Positions 23,670 to 35,898 of a stretch of DNA of 64,000 bases are shown here, one piece after another. How positions within the stretch are numbered: position 1 is the first letter of the stretch; each line of letters starts with the position of its first letter. The notes beneath the pieces were generated by a model. It was given only the letters and a program-made list of their open reading frames with translations. It was not told where the DNA came from and searched no databases. Made by a program: the position numbers and the translations under genes. The DNA is from Platynereis dumerilii (taxonomy: Eukaryota; Annelida; Polychaeta; Phyllodocida; Nereididae): positions 1,155,369 through 1,219,368 of the forward strand of contig JAPTHN010000072.1 of the NCBI GenBank assembly GCA_026936325.1. Direction: 5' to 3'.

Positions 23670-23984
23670 AATGCTCAAACTGATCCTCTATTTCACAATC
23701 CAAATATACTGAAACTAACTGATATAGATCGACTGCAAGACTTAAAATTCTGTTGCAAATTTGAGAATTGTTTACTTCCTAAATTCTTTTATGAAGAACA
23801 ACAACACAACAGTTACTCGCACCAATACAACATCAGACAAGGCCGTGATCTTCACTTACCTGCTGTGAGTCTTGACTTCAACAAACACTCAATGAACTAC
23901 AGGTTTCCATTATTTCTAAATTCAACGAGTCTGATTTTTAAAGAAAAAATTTACATTCACAGTTTCGCTGGTTTTAAACTGTAA
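23670..23984 (+). pseudogene. LINE reverse-transcriptase C-terminus fragment
   Basis: This is the open stretch inside the LINE. It has no start codon of its own and lacks the polymerase core, so it cannot act alone. Sequence words such as HQYNIRQGRDLHLP correspond to the conserved H.YN.R...LH.P segment that follows the RT thumb in CR1/Jockey-like elements. The frame ends at a normal-looking terminal TAA after FKEKIYIHSFAGFKL. Confidence 0.75.
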
Positions 23985-24247
23985 AAAAGAAATTCATTGA
24001 ACAATACAATACTCTGTCCATTATTCCGCACTGTTATGACTGAGGTCGTTAGCGTCCTTCATGCTGGTCAGGTAAGTTGTTCTGTGGCATTAATTTAATC
24101 CATTTTTTTGTCATTGTAGTTCTTTGTCTTATTTTTAAGAAACTTAAGCATGACGTTTTTAATCATTTTTGGGTGATATTAATCTATCCTATATTGCCAA
24201 CAACTGTAATTAAGCCTCTCAAATGTTAGTATCATATATAATTATTA

Positions 24248-24545
24248 GAGCGGCAAGCGAGAGCAATTTGCGCCTTTCCACACTACTGAAAAATCATGCT
24301 ACTCTGTCACTTCAATCTCAGCGTGTCATTCGCCATCTTTGTTTTTGGCCACGTGATCTGCATGGTCGCCGCCATTAATCTACCACGCATGCGCAGGTGG
24401 GTAAATAGCATGACTCCGTTCATGACGCCGCAAAAAACCAACAGAGGGCGCGCCGAAACCATGGCACCTCTAGCGGCCGTTCACGAAATCGCCAAAACTA
24501 CGGAAAATTAAAACGAAAATTCAACAGCGTTGGCCTGCTTACCAC
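24248..24545. promoter_or_regulatory. CpG-rich block with NRF1, YY1, E-box and CTCF-type motifs
   Basis: A sharp CpG-rich island in AT-rich LINE 3' sequence. It contains CACGTG (24,350), YY1-like GCCATCTTT (24,332) and GCCGCCATT (24,368), NRF1-like ACGCATGCGCA (24,385; one mismatch) and a strong CTCF-type core CCAACAGAGGGCGC (24,438-24,451). A possible donor CAG/GTGGGT is at 24,395. It may be an inserted promoter or a MITE. No downstream exon was identified. Confidence 0.4.
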
Positions 24546-25649
24546 TCTCTCCTGGCTTGGCAGATTACATATTATTAATATAATTATAATGTTAACTTAC
24601 TCAACCTAATATTTACTGATTTATTTTTAATTATTATGTATTCCCGTTTAACTAGTAATTTAAGATCAAATGTTAAGTTGTTTTATTACATGACAAGGTG
24701 GCTCCTCGATAGTTGACTAATGTCCTTGGAGGGGTCTTCTTTGCCTTTATTAACGTAAGATATTAATTTATTCTAATTATGTAATTATGTTACATCAAAT
24801 TGGCATAATAAACTGTATCTGAGTATGAGTCGGAGTCTGAGTCCATTAAGAAAAAAAATAGAAATTTTTATATAATATAGTAAATCTACAGGCAGACATG
24901 ACGGGGTTCTACACTTCGTATCGGATAAAAAGGATGTGTCTAATCACTTCTGAGGCACTCAGAAAAATTACTTGAAACTCAAAGATTGGCATCTCAGCCA
25001 GAGACTGTCAAATGATCAAAAAAAAGCCTAGATTTCCTTCTTTTCACAAAAATAAAGTGGAAGCATATTATAAAAACCCATCACAAGAAAGAATCAGAAA
25101 TATATATAAGTGTGAACTGCATGATGCATCAGACCACATCCAATATTATATCCATTAATAAAGAGCGAAGAAATATATCAGTAATTTGATAGGAATTTCA
25201 TTTTTACAAAGGACAGTTTCATCAGTAAAAAAAATATTATCTTTGAGCGGCCCATCTTGCTATACAGTGGCTAAAATTTCTTAAATTGCAATGAATTCAT
25301 TTATATTACGCGAAAAAGTTTTCAAATTAATTTAAGAAGAATGTTTATATTTCTATATTTCTGATCAATCCTTCTTATAATATTTATTACACTTTTACCA
25401 TGATATAAAAACACTCAAGTCAAAAACTAGTAACTCTATCCTTAAAGTTTGTGCAATAACTTACTGTCATTGTGTCATATGAAAGTGACTGTTTTATTAA
25501 AGTAAATACATACATGTATATTACTATTAATCAATGAAATCTTGCTTCTTCCATTTAAAACATTTGCAAGAATGGTAGTGTGAGACTTTCTTCGGGTATC
25601 ATGACTGGCTTTGTTATACAGTAAAACAGAGAAGGCCTACATTTTTGAG

Positions 25650-25975
25650 GGATGTTATTCAGCTTTACAAACTATTACTAATTGCTTAAGAAATGACAGT
25701 ATAATAAATTGAAATGATCTTTCATTTACTTTACACTGTCTAGGCTCATTTCGCAGTTTTAAAATCAAACAGGCTAGGATATGTGTTAAAAGGAATTTGG
25801 TGGAACAGCTTGCAGCAAGTTTTTGTCGTGATGTTTCGTCTGATGCTACTGGTCCCTTGCCTGAAGCTTCGTTTGCTAAAGAAGATGCGAGCTCACAAAT
25901 GTTTTCACCATTTACCAGGCACATCACCTCATCTGCTGACTCACTCTCCAAAACAGATTTGTTTTAAATAAAAAA
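25650..25975 (+). repeat. Local repeat block with chance open frames on both strands
   Basis: Open on both strands here (about 70 codons on +, 98 on -). The paralog at 44,730-44,960 keeps only part of either frame, and shorter relatives at 14.47 and 20.32 kb keep none. A decayed exon cannot be excluded, but selection on protein is not evident. Confidence 0.45.
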
Positions 25976-27220
25976 TAGCGTCCGAACAACTCCTTGTGTT
26001 ATTACAAAAGTTATTCCTTCAGCAATTTTCTTGGTTATTTTATCTGATATTAACACATACATAAATTGATAAAATGTATCCTTTCTATCATAATCTTTAG
26101 ACTGAAACTCTTTAACAGTAATACTAATAGGCTACAATTGTACATTTATTCAAAGAGTGTTTTTTCCTGTGAGATTGAGAATGTCAAGAAGACCTTGTCG
26201 TAGTCCAGAGGGGATCCATAAAATATCGGGTAATCGCGTCGCGGAATGTATAGCGCACGACCTGACGCGACTCTGCGATGATATAATTAACATCTAAGCA
26301 TATCAGAAATTTCTTTTGGTGAGGGGATGCCTCCATCCCTGAGTCATACTATTTTAAAATGACCCTCTTTGTGCTAATGCGTATGCCACTCTGAGAAAAA
26401 CAAGATCCATTACAGTCTTTTTTATTATCACGATTGTCCCTTAGGTTACAAAACTAAACATGACATGGTTGCAATGCCCTTTGTCTTTTATCTCCTTTTT
26501 ACCTTTTAAAAATAACATGTGTCTATAGATCTTGAACATAATAAAAATCTAATTCACTATCTGACAATCGACCTTTTCAGTGTTATCAATTCATTAACTG
26601 TCAATGAACCTTTCAAGCGAAATTTAATCCATTAACTGTCAATGGATATTTTCAGGGAATGTCCAGCCAGGTGCCTTTTTTCCATATTTTTAGATGAATT
26701 TCTGCTGTTGTACCTTTTATGTCTAATTAATCATTATACTACATCTTTGTGAGGATGGCAATTTACGCTGGTCATTAATCAAATCGGATACAAAAGGAAA
26801 ATCATCATCATCATTATAATATCTTTTCTTTATTTTAGTCTCTCAGTGACTTTTTTTCCATACACAATCCAAGTAAAGCTTCTAAAATATTTATAGTAAT
26901 AGGTTCCCTCCCACTTGTCAGTTTTTAACTTCTAAAGGCTTTTTGCACTGGTGGAATAAATTGTACTACTATCTGCCACTTGAAGTTAGTCTATTTATTG
27001 GCATGCCTGAATGTTGCTGACATGACTTGGTGAGAGGGTGTTAAGTTTCAATGTTGCATTCTCAGCCTGATTTCTCTTGCTACTATGGCAACCTGCAATT
27101 ACCAGAATTCTCATAAACCACTTCACTGCTGACTATATGGGGCAATGCTCTCTGTGTGGGGCTTTGCTGACCTATTTGTTGGAACATTTCTAGTCAGAAA
27201 AAGAAGTTGACTCCTCTCTT

Positions 27221-27409
27221 CACTCTAAAAATGTCAGGACAAAATTGGTTTTTTAGATTCGAAATGTTTTTTTTGAAAAACCGAATTTCAATGCAAAACC
27301 AACATGGATTTTTAAAAAAATCCAAGTTGGTTTTTTGCATTGAGATTTGGTTTTTCAAAAAACCATTTTGAATCTAAAAAACCAATTTTGTCTGAAATTT
27401 TTTAGAGTG
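27221..27409. mobile_element. Foldback MITE, CACTCTAAAAA family, copy 2
   Basis: Same 189-bp length and hairpin design as the copy at 20,675, from CACTCTAAAAATGTC to TTTTTTAGAGTG, flanked by TT on both sides. The neighbouring duplicate (around 46,665 and 49,075) shows the site uninterrupted. Confidence 0.9.
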
Positions 27410-30400
27410 TTGGAGTCAAAGCATCTCCCTGTTCGGAGAGCAAACAACAAGTTCTGAAAAAAGGTTTCAAAGAAGAGACAAAATTGAAGAAAGTATTTAT
27501 TTTTGAGACAGAAAATTAATACCGAATTTGTTAGCGAAATAACTACTGTCAGCAATATCATTTTCAGGGACATGATCTTACTCATTATCAGTCCTATACC
27601 TTAGGAAGCCAAAGTATGTTGAAGATTTGCCAAATTGCCAAAATATGATTCCTGTAGTGTTGCGTTATGGCTTTTTTGGAACTGAAATAATGAGAATGAA
27701 CAATTTGACATTGAATGAGGTTATAAAGTCTTATAAATATATAGAATTAACTGTTGCTTCAGTTAATTCCTATATTTATATAGGGTGTTTATTCGACCAT
27801 ATATAATGATATTTTCCTGGTAATACGCACTTATGTGTACAATACGCCAATTAGTGTGACCCCAGTGTCGAGGTTGTTCATTCAGCAACACAGCTGAGAG
27901 CCAAGTGCCCAATAAGGAAGATAATTAAGACTAGTGGCCAGTGGTGGAGCATAGTGTAGCTCCTTACACTGACTAGAATAAATAGTTTTATAACCGCACT
28001 TTCAGTAAAATTGATTCATGAAAACTTTCATAGGAATTTTTTTAAATCATTTTTCGAAAGTCATAATAAATTACATAAACTTATTTTTGCATCTTCATTA
28101 CATTATTCCTTAGAATTCATAATACCGAAATGTTTAACTGCCATTTTGTAAACCGGTCTGCATTTTTGTAATTCGTAGCAGTCAATGTCAAAGCATTTTG
28201 AATGCATTGTGCAATACTGCATGCTACCTTTCTGCATTGATGTTCAAAATAAGTAAACATGTATCTCCAAGAACCAAATTCTGAAAAAGGCACATTGCAT
28301 GAAGCTTCTAGAATATCGACTCCATGCTCATTGCTCATGTCTCATGCTTAAAATTCAACTTCATCCTTATCCAGGAAAATGGCACGGTGCCATTGGATGT
28401 CTTACTGTCCCTAACGCTAGATCTATCCTTTAGAAAGTCAAGAAGATCTAGTGGCATGGGTAAAAAATTATACCATAAGCAACAATGTTATTGGACCTCT
28501 GTAAGATATCCAATGACCCTTTCTGTACTAAGGCTCATGTCACTCTGAGAAAATCAAGATATACTGCAGTCTTTTGCATTGCCATGATTCTCCCTTGGAT
28601 TACTAAATTAAATATGACAAGGCTTGTTTTGTTTTTTATCTTTTCTTTTTGCCTTGATAACACGTGTCTATAGTTTTTACACAGGCAAACAATCTAATTC
28701 ATTAACTGAAAATGGACCTTTTCAGTGAAATCTAATTCATTAACTGCCAATGGATATTTTCAGTGAATGTCAAGCCAGGTGTATATTTTGTTTATTTTTA
28801 AAAAGCATTTCAGCTGTTGTGCTTTTCATTAAATATAAATTGTTATATTTGAGCTTTCTGATAATGACAATTTACGTTGGTCACTAATCAAATTGGATGT
28901 AAACCAGACAATCATCATTACTTTTTTTTTTCATTTTATTCTCTCAGTGACTTTTTCTGCTATCACAGTGAAGCTTCTAAAATATTTATAGTAATGGTTT
29001 CCTCCCACTTGTCAGTTTTTAACTTCTAAAGGCTTTTTGCATTAGTGGAATAAAGGATACTACTATCAGCAGATGGTATCTGCCACTTGAAATTAGCCAA
29101 AGTTCAATGATTATGAGGCAAATTCGATGAAATTATTATTAATGGGACAGCAAATTAAAGATGAATTTGTTGGTGCAATATTTGAATTACTAGAGTGAGC
29201 AATGTCAGGGACATAATCTTACTCATAATCAGTCCTCTACACAAGCAATCCAAAGTATTTTGGTTTGACACAATTCCTGTGATTCCTTGGGCGTGACAGT
29301 ATGGCTCTTAGGATTTGACATAATGAGAATGGACAATTTGACATTGAATGGGGTTATAAAGTTTTATTTATATAGGAATTAACTACTGCTTCATTCTTAA
29401 AATTGGCAATTATTAATTGACCATATGAAGCGTGTTATTTTCCTACTTTGACCAACCACTTATATCCATGTTCCATAATAAGCCAATTTGTGCAACCCTA
29501 AGGTCAAGGTTGACCATTCAAAAACTCAGCCAAGAGCAAAGTGCTCAATCTTACATTGACAAGAAAAATGCTAGTTTCATAACCAGACTGAGGGAAAATT
29601 ACAACTGAATAATTTTCAGAATCAGTGAAATTTATTATTTGATTCCTGAGTAACAAATCAACAAAAATCAAAATCTCTCCGAATGTGAAAAAGAAAACGG
29701 AGACAGCTGATACTACGAAAATCATGATAGCTACAGCTCATACTACTCAATTATATGCAAAACAAGTAAAGTCGCTTTCTTAAATCAACAGATTTCATTG
29801 GAAAAAAATTAGGCAGTACGCAAGTACAACTTTTAATACTGCAACTAAAAGGATGTTAATACTGTCAGATATTGGCTCACTATAAGAATATTCCTAAATT
29901 TAGTTAGGTGATTCACTTTATTTTGATAGATGCAAAATATTTACGACAAAGGATTAATGAAGGCACACTGCAGCAACTGATTTTCATAATTCAGTGAAAT
30001 AGATTTCAGTAAAATGGAAAGAATGAAGAATACATGAAATTATAATATTAAATCCAAAGTAGAAAGAGAAATATTCAGGCACATGTAATTGTCAATAATC
30101 ACTTGTGACAAACATCATTTATCTACTTACATCATTATTATGGATCGGTGTAATGGTCGGAAAATAAGAGAGAACCAGTTTTTATTTAAAATTATCTGAA
30201 CAGCATATTTTAAAATTTAATGTCAGATCAATTCCTTGACATTGGATCTACACTGAGATTAATGTCAAGCCCTTATGTCATGATATATGGTGAAGCATGT
30301 TTTTATGCTTGAGTGTAATTATTTGTGCACAATTTTTGTTATGTATGTCGAATTTAACTTTTGGAAATCCAGAAAATAATTCTCTTCTCGCTTGCAGTTC

Positions 30401-30805
30401 GCATAACTATATGATATAAACACTGTTGTTGGAGGATCCACCTTTTTTCTTTCTCATATCATATGGTTGTGATATTTAATCAGGGTATATTTTCATTTTA
30501 GTGCCACTACCTCTGAACATAACAACACTTTAATCATAAATCCACTTCCTGGAATAACTTAATTTTCACATGTTAGTTCAGTGACTCACTGCCTCTGCCA
30601 AGTTCACAGATCATCACATTGCATTTAATCACTTCATGATCTTACCTTTTATATAATATTCTGTCTGTTTTCAGAAGAAAATATGGTTTGCAACCCCATG
30701 AATGTATGATGATACTTGTCGTAGGTTGCATTTTATGGAGCTGGAGCATTTCTAGCACAAAGTAACAGATGTGTCATACCAGCCAATGGAAATTGAAATC
30801 TGTAA

Positions 30806-31609
30806 TTTATTGGTGAGGGAGTGACGACAGACATGTTGGTACTCTTTCAAACGTTTATTCAGATGTATCAACAGAAGAGTAAGTGAATAATAGTTGAAGA
30901 GTTCCCTAGAAATGAAGGAAACAACATACAAACATCTTGTAGACAATATAACAATCAGTATAAAAATATGAGAAAGATAAATGCATCAAGTTTATAGTTT
31001 AACTCACAATCTCAATGCCTTCAGGGCTCCAACACCAATGATACAGATGCAGATAGCATACAGCTACAGATACAGTCTAACAGCAACTGTAATTTCAAAT
31101 AATGAATTGTATAAATAATAGTTACACTGATAGTACAAAGCCTTTGCTAGTTTAAAGCAATTAAAATGTATAAAAAATCTACAAATACTTAAATACAGTA
31201 AATTCACATTTTATCCCACATCACAGCAATATAAATTAAATCAACTTTTAGCAGATGGAATGAAGAGAAGCTTTCTTTTTCAGTTAAAAATGAAGAATGA
31301 CAATTTGTGCAGGATATTTAGCATGTTGAGTTGTAACAATAAAGTGTGAAAGACATATAGATGTCCACAAACTGACAAAATGTAACAGAAAACAGTGAGC
31401 TTCACAGAGATGTCATAGATATACAGAGCAAAGTGTGAAACACAGATAATAGAGTGACTGTTACAAGCAAACTCATTACAACAAAGAAACAATAGATAAC
31501 AGAGCAATCAAATTGTAATTAAAGGAAGATCAGACAAAAGTAATACAAAGTGATCAAACAATATGATATATATGATCAAACCAATAATGCTGATGATCAA
31601 ACCAGCACA
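30806..31609 (-). repeat. LTR of BEL/Pao element (3' LTR)
   Basis: 804 bp, uninterrupted, directly after the TGTAA duplication. Its partner at the other end is the same sequence split by a LINE. Confidence 0.93.
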
Positions 31610-32218
31610 CCGGGAGGATGAGGTTGCTGTGATGGGGATAAATATAGATTATATGAAAACATGCAATTGAGTATTAACATTTACAGTTTTACATTATATA
31701 CATTAGTAGAAAATTGTACATGGAAAATTCACTGATCATCAATAGCAACAAGTAAAGCAAATCACTGGACTGCACAAATGACTGTAGTTTCAGTCACTAA
31801 GTAAATTTTGTCATTCAATTTGAATGATTTATACATCAGTTTGACTCTGTATACCTGGTCATCTCCCTCCACTTATCAGCAGCAACCACTACATCTCAAG
31901 ATCTCAACTTATGAGTGGAAATATGCCACTTTATTTGGAAGTCTAGAGTTGGTACACATAACTCAATCCACCATTTCAGAAAAGAATCTATGAGATTCGT
32001 CACAACCAGCATAAGAAACTCAGTTGGGGACAAAAAGAAGTCAATACATGTTTCAGTTGACTTGACCAATGATTTCACAGCTCGATCCCAAGGACTATCA
32101 GGCGGATCACAGATCCAAGAAAGACCACTTGTGGGATCAAGATTTTTCAAAGTTTCTCTAAACACCATTCCTGCTGCAACCAATTGAGACTCAGGAATGC
32201 TCACAAACGAAAATAAGA
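31610..32218 (-). other. BEL/Pao element, region between Gag-protease and 3' LTR
   Basis: About 0.6 kb of element interior. A second short open frame with a hydrophobic N-terminal stretch (LIEALCVLLLILFSF) occupies part of it and runs into the end of the Gag-protease frame in another phase. I recognise no envelope, reverse transcriptase or integrase feature in it; it may be chance. Confidence 0.4.
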
Positions 32219-35200
32219 TCAAGAGAAGCACACAGAGAGCTTCAATAAGTACAGCTCTTGTAACCATGTATAAGTCAAGCATGAAATAAAGGAACCAGTT
32301 GCAGGTTTCAGACATAATTTACTGAACAGCATAATAAGTAAAAGAATCTTTTCAACACTGCTGCAAGTACAATCATGAATGCAGTTTCTTAACCAACAGA
32401 CAACTTCTGCATCAGACTTCTCTACCCATAGATCATCATCATTTTGGCAGGCAAACTTTAAATTCTCCTCCTCCTCAACCTGGACAGTGAAGTCAACTGA
32501 TGAAGAATGATGAGCATCATGGCAGCTTCTCTCATCATCAAAGGGAAAATTCTCAGGTGTCAGTGCTTGCTGCTCATGAGATGAGTTTGATCGGCTGACT
32601 GCTGGAAATTCATCATGCGGACAAACTTCACCTGGCAAGGGAAATTCAGCTGGCAGGTTATCATTCGGGACAGAAGGATCAGACGCAGTTTCAGAAGATG
32701 ATAAGGATGCATCAATGTTACATGTGGGCAGGACACTACTCTGCTGTTGACACAACTCAGATTTGTCAAGGACTTGGTTGACAAAGTGACATTCAGCCCT
32801 CAAATGACCACTGTGCAGTACCTTGACCATGCTACTGCTCATGGCAGTAGATTCAGTTAAATCAGGATGGTAGCCTTGTAGACAGATGCCAAGCTCTCTC
32901 TGCATGAGGCTTAGATGACTTCCAACTCGGCACACTTCATGTTTTGGATGGAGTCCAAAATAGTCACAGCCAAGAAGAATGTCAACTTGTGGGGACTTGC
33001 GTTGCATTGCAGATGGATCCCGGTCAGGAAACAAAGTCTTCAAGACATCTTCGTCTAGGATCGACACAGTACTTGTGATTTCACTCATTCCATAAGCCAC
33101 TATGGGAAAACTCAGACCAGTAGTTGTTTGAAGAGTCAGCTCATACAATTTTGTTTTGTACTCAGCTTCAACATTTCCTAAAGTAGTGACATCCAAAGTA
33201 AACTGACCAAGTACCTTTGCACCAAGACGTTCAGCAGCTGTGTGGGTTATATAAGAGGAGTTTGAGCCGTTGTCACAAAATACTGTAGCACGCTTCCGAC
33301 TATTCAACACAGGAGAGTCGAAAATAGCATACAAAGACCCAGAGGCAGGTGTTATGGCTGAGTGACTTGAACTGGAAGCAGGTACCGGTGAATCAGCTGA
33401 TGAAGAGTCCGGCTGAGCTTTCTTGCACATCAGTGTGAGGTGATGAGAATTCTGGCAGGCATCACAGAACACTTGGCTCCTGCACTGATCCCTTCGATGG
33501 TAGCCAAAACATCTGAAACAAGCATGAACAGAACGTAAGATGCGGTATTTCTCATCCAAATTCAATTTCTTAAAATCAGAACAATCAGAAGTTTTATGCT
33601 TTGAAGTGTCTTTGTGCAGGGCACAAGTTGGCTTACCATTGTTAGGATGCTCGTCAGACTTCGGAGTGTTGACAGAAGTTGAAAAAGATCCAGAATGATG
33701 AGAGGTTTGACCACTTTTCTTCTTCTGTGCATCAGCCAAACGAACCACAGAGGCATGCTCATTAGACAGGAAATTCAAGAAAAAGTCAAGTGGCTTTAAC
33801 TTATCTCTGGTCTCAAGTTCATTGTACTTCCTATTCCAGACCATCCGTGTATTGCTAGGAAGTAATTCACAAATTCTATCAACTTCACGGGAAGTCAGAC
33901 TTTCAGTTTGACCAAGTTCTAATAACTGTGCATATGCTACTTCAACCTCATCAATTAAGTGGACTAAACCTTTAAAATCATCTTCCTGCACAGACTTCAA
34001 CTTGTACAATCCTTCAAGTGCACATTGTACAGAAGCACTGCAATCATCGTAATACTCTGACAGTCGCACCCACATCACGTCATAGGCTTCAGGTCTGGTG
34101 ATGTAGATGTTTTTTACCTGGTCTTTAGCTACACCCTTCAATGCCTTCTTTAGTTCATGTGCCAAGGCAGTTTTACTTGAGAAAGCTTTCTCCGCCAACT
34201 CCCGCCACACCGCTTTGAACTCCGGCCAATCACGTCTATGACCAGAAAATTCAGGAAGTGAAGACCTTTTCAGATAAAAATCATTCTTGTGGCTAGGAGC
34301 AGGAGTATGGACAAGATTAGGCACACTAGAAGGCGACAAACCATAAGCCCCTTGATAGGAACTAACACCTGGGTGCAGACTACCTGCAGACTGCATTGGT
34401 AGTGAGGACGGATAACTGATGACAGATGGAACAGTTACACCATATTGAGTCTGCAATCCATTGCTGTATTGCAAACCAAGCGTGGGAGAGGACACAGAGC
34501 CACCGACCACAGGTTGTGATCCCTGACTAAATACACCTGTATTATAGGGGTACATCAAAGGTGGAGCAAGTGATGTGGCACTACTGTTAACAAAAGTTGG
34601 TGCACCAGAAACATGTGCACCACTGAGAAGAGATTCACCTGAAGATTGAACAGAATTTGAGATTTGTGGCTGCTGAGACCCTTCAGATGAAAATACAGAC
34701 AAATCTGAACTCTCACTACACTGGACATTGGCCTGGTCAACAGAGTCAAAACTGGAGGAAACATTTATGTGAAAATCACTAATTTTGGTGGCAGACCTTT
34801 CAGATTTGATTACACTTTGTTCTGCTTCAGATATATGCATAACACAATGCAGTTTAAACTCATCCAATCTGCTGCAGACCAAATCCATTAGATTCTGGTG
34901 CTCTTCACATTTACCCAATTTGGCGATACACTTGTTTAAATCGGGTTCTAATTCATCTTTAATGTAACTGAGAATATTTGCAAAGTTCGCAGAAGTATCG
35001 TATAACATGCCCTTGACATCGTCACATGTCTTTGCAAATCTTTTTATTTGGCGAACCGAACTGTCAATTTCATCCTTGTAAGTGTTTAAAGACTGTACTG
35101 CGGACTCAAAAGTGTGCTGTACATCTTTGGAATATTCTTCCAAAGTCTTTCCATTTACTGTTTTAAACTGGTCAAGCCCATCATTGCCAGTCACCAACTC

Positions 35201-35407
35201 ATAATATTCTAAGTGAGTAGATTCAAAATCAAGATAGCTGGTTTCAAAGTCGCGGAGAAGATCTTCAATTTGTTCAAAGTCTTTCTTCATTAGAATAGCA
35301 GTTGTCAGTTTTTTAGCAGTTACTGTTACCTTCCGTTTTTTTGTTGACTGGTCAGTTTTTAGGGCAGTTGCAGAATCGACCAGCTCGGAAGGTTCCGGTG
35401 GAGGCAT
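32219..35407 (-). CDS. BEL/Pao Gag-protease polyprotein (mobile-element gene)
   Basis: A 1,062-residue frame read from the - strand; the ATG lies about 105 bases inside the element from its 5' LTR. Order of parts: a charged helical N-terminus (about 35-205); a Ser/Gly/Pro/Tyr-rich linker (about 225-375); a Pao-type Gag block (about 380-560, LPEFSGHRRDWPEF ... ELLPSNTRMVWNRK); a Cys/His zinc-binding block (about 595-661, CFRCFGYHRRDQC and CDAC); and a retropepsin-like domain of the BEL/Pao kind with FCDNGSNSSYI (about 710-720) and ILLGCDYFGL (about 809-818). The remaining 210 residues are acidic, Ser-rich and unassigned. The product would assemble a capsid and cleave itself. A host-adopted Gag is an alternative, but flanking LTRs and a target duplication argue for a plain element. 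Confidence 0.9.
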   Translation of the reverse strand: MPPPEPSELVDSATALKTDQSTKKRKVTVTAKKLTTAILMKKDFEQIEDLLRDFETSYLDFESTHLEYYELVTGNDGLDQFKTVNGKTLEEYSKDVQHTFESAVQSLNTYKDEIDSSVRQIKRFAKTCDDVKGMLYDTSANFANILSYIKDELEPDLNKCIAKLGKCEEHQNLMDLVCSRLDEFKLHCVMHISEAEQSVIKSERSATKISDFHINVSSSFDSVDQANVQCSESSDLSVFSSEGSQQPQISNSVQSSGESLLSGAHVSGAPTFVNSSATSLAPPLMYPYNTGVFSQGSQPVVGGSVSSPTLGLQYSNGLQTQYGVTVPSVISYPSSLPMQSAGSLHPGVSSYQGAYGLSPSSVPNLVHTPAPSHKNDFYLKRSSLPEFSGHRRDWPEFKAVWRELAEKAFSSKTALAHELKKALKGVAKDQVKNIYITRPEAYDVMWVRLSEYYDDCSASVQCALEGLYKLKSVQEDDFKGLVHLIDEVEVAYAQLLELGQTESLTSREVDRICELLPSNTRMVWNRKYNELETRDKLKPLDFFLNFLSNEHASVVRLADAQKKKSGQTSHHSGSFSTSVNTPKSDEHPNNGKPTCALHKDTSKHKTSDCSDFKKLNLDEKYRILRSVHACFRCFGYHRRDQCRSQVFCDACQNSHHLTLMCKKAQPDSSSADSPVPASSSSHSAITPASGSLYAIFDSPVLNSRKRATVFCDNGSNSSYITHTAAERLGAKVLGQFTLDVTTLGNVEAEYKTKLYELTLQTTTGLSFPIVAYGMSEITSTVSILDEDVLKTLFPDRDPSAMQRKSPQVDILLGCDYFGLHPKHEVCRVGSHLSLMQRELGICLQGYHPDLTESTAMSSSMVKVLHSGHLRAECHFVNQVLDKSELCQQQSSVLPTCNIDASLSSSETASDPSVPNDNLPAEFPLPGEVCPHDEFPAVSRSNSSHEQQALTPENFPFDDERSCHDAHHSSSVDFTVQVEEEENLKFACQNDDDLWVEKSDAEVVCWLRNCIHDCTCSSVEKILLLIMLFSKLCLKPATGSFISCLTYTWLQELYLLKLSVCFS

Positions 35408-35514
35408 CTTTCAGGTTGTAGATGTTTGCTCAGCTGTGGACGGACTGTAGAGATAATTTCATTGCGGATGTTCAGTCTTGAAGATCGAAACATCAGTCCA
35501 TGGCGGATTGGAAC

Positions 35515-35898
35515 TTTATTGGTGAGGGAGTGACGACAGACATGTTGGTACTCTTTCAAACGTTTATTCAGATGTATCAACAGAAGAGTAAGCGAATAAT
35601 AGTTGAAGAGTTCCCTAGAAATGAAGGAAACAACATATAAACATCTTGTAGACTATATAAGAATCAGTATAAAAATATGAGCAAGTTAAATGCATCAAGT
35701 TTATAGTTTAACTCACAATCTCAATGCCTTCAGGGCTCCAACACCAATGATACAGATGCAGATAGCATACAGCTACAGATACAGTCTAACAGCAACTGTA
35801 ATTTCAAATAATGAATTGTATAAATAATAGTTACACTGATAGTACAAAGCCTTTGCTAGTTTAAAGCAATTAAAATGTATAAAAAATCTACAAACACT
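35515..35898 (-). repeat. LTR of BEL/Pao element (5' LTR), first part
   Basis: Matches the first ~384 bp of the uninterrupted LTR at 30,806. It is cut by the nested LINE and continues at 37,948. Confidence 0.92.

Larger units (their letters stand above)
23670..24842 (+). mobile_element. 5'-truncated LINE, CR1/Jockey-like
   Basis: The duplicate near 44,235 lacks this 1.17-kb block. It opens in frame with the end of a reverse-transcriptase ORF, about 104 residues to a TAA at 23,982-23,984. Landmarks are PLFHNPNILKLTDIDRLQDL, the LLPKFF turn and SHQYNIRQGRDLHLPAVSLD, which match the C-terminal region of CR1/Jockey-type proteins. No RT catalytic motifs are present. The 3' end has AATAAA (about 24,808) and a (TGAGTC)-like tail (24,815-24,842). 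A CpG-rich insert lies in its 3' part. Confidence 0.8.
18900..30800 (+). repeat. Local repeat mosaic, left block
   Basis: A run of diverged repeat copies. Its right half (about 21,560-30,800) is a recent duplicate of 41,810-51,400: for example 22,110-22,320 against 42,570-42,782 and 30,100-30,660 against 50,720-51,280 are nearly identical by eye. Within it a smaller module occurs twice (26.3-27.5 and 28.4-29.4 kb): CTCTGAG..AATCAAGA, ATTCATTAACTG..ATGGA twice, CTTCTAAAATATTTATA, TATCTGCCACTTGAA, and an X-box block in the first copy only. No frame is conserved between copies. Confidence 0.8.

Noticed and set aside
25655-25971. 98-codon (-) and about 70-codon (+) frames
   Set aside because: The paralog near 44.8 kb breaks part of either frame. 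Kept as a repeat block, not a gene.
28324-28673. Overlapping frames on + that recur at 48,268-48,510
   Set aside because: They recur only because the DNA is duplicated. The third copy at about 39 kb does not keep the frame, so there is no sign of protein selection.
31896-32315. Short hydrophobic frame in the BEL element as an envelope protein
   Set aside because: About 139 codons with one hydrophobic stretch, no cleavage site or family motif; too little to call an envelope.
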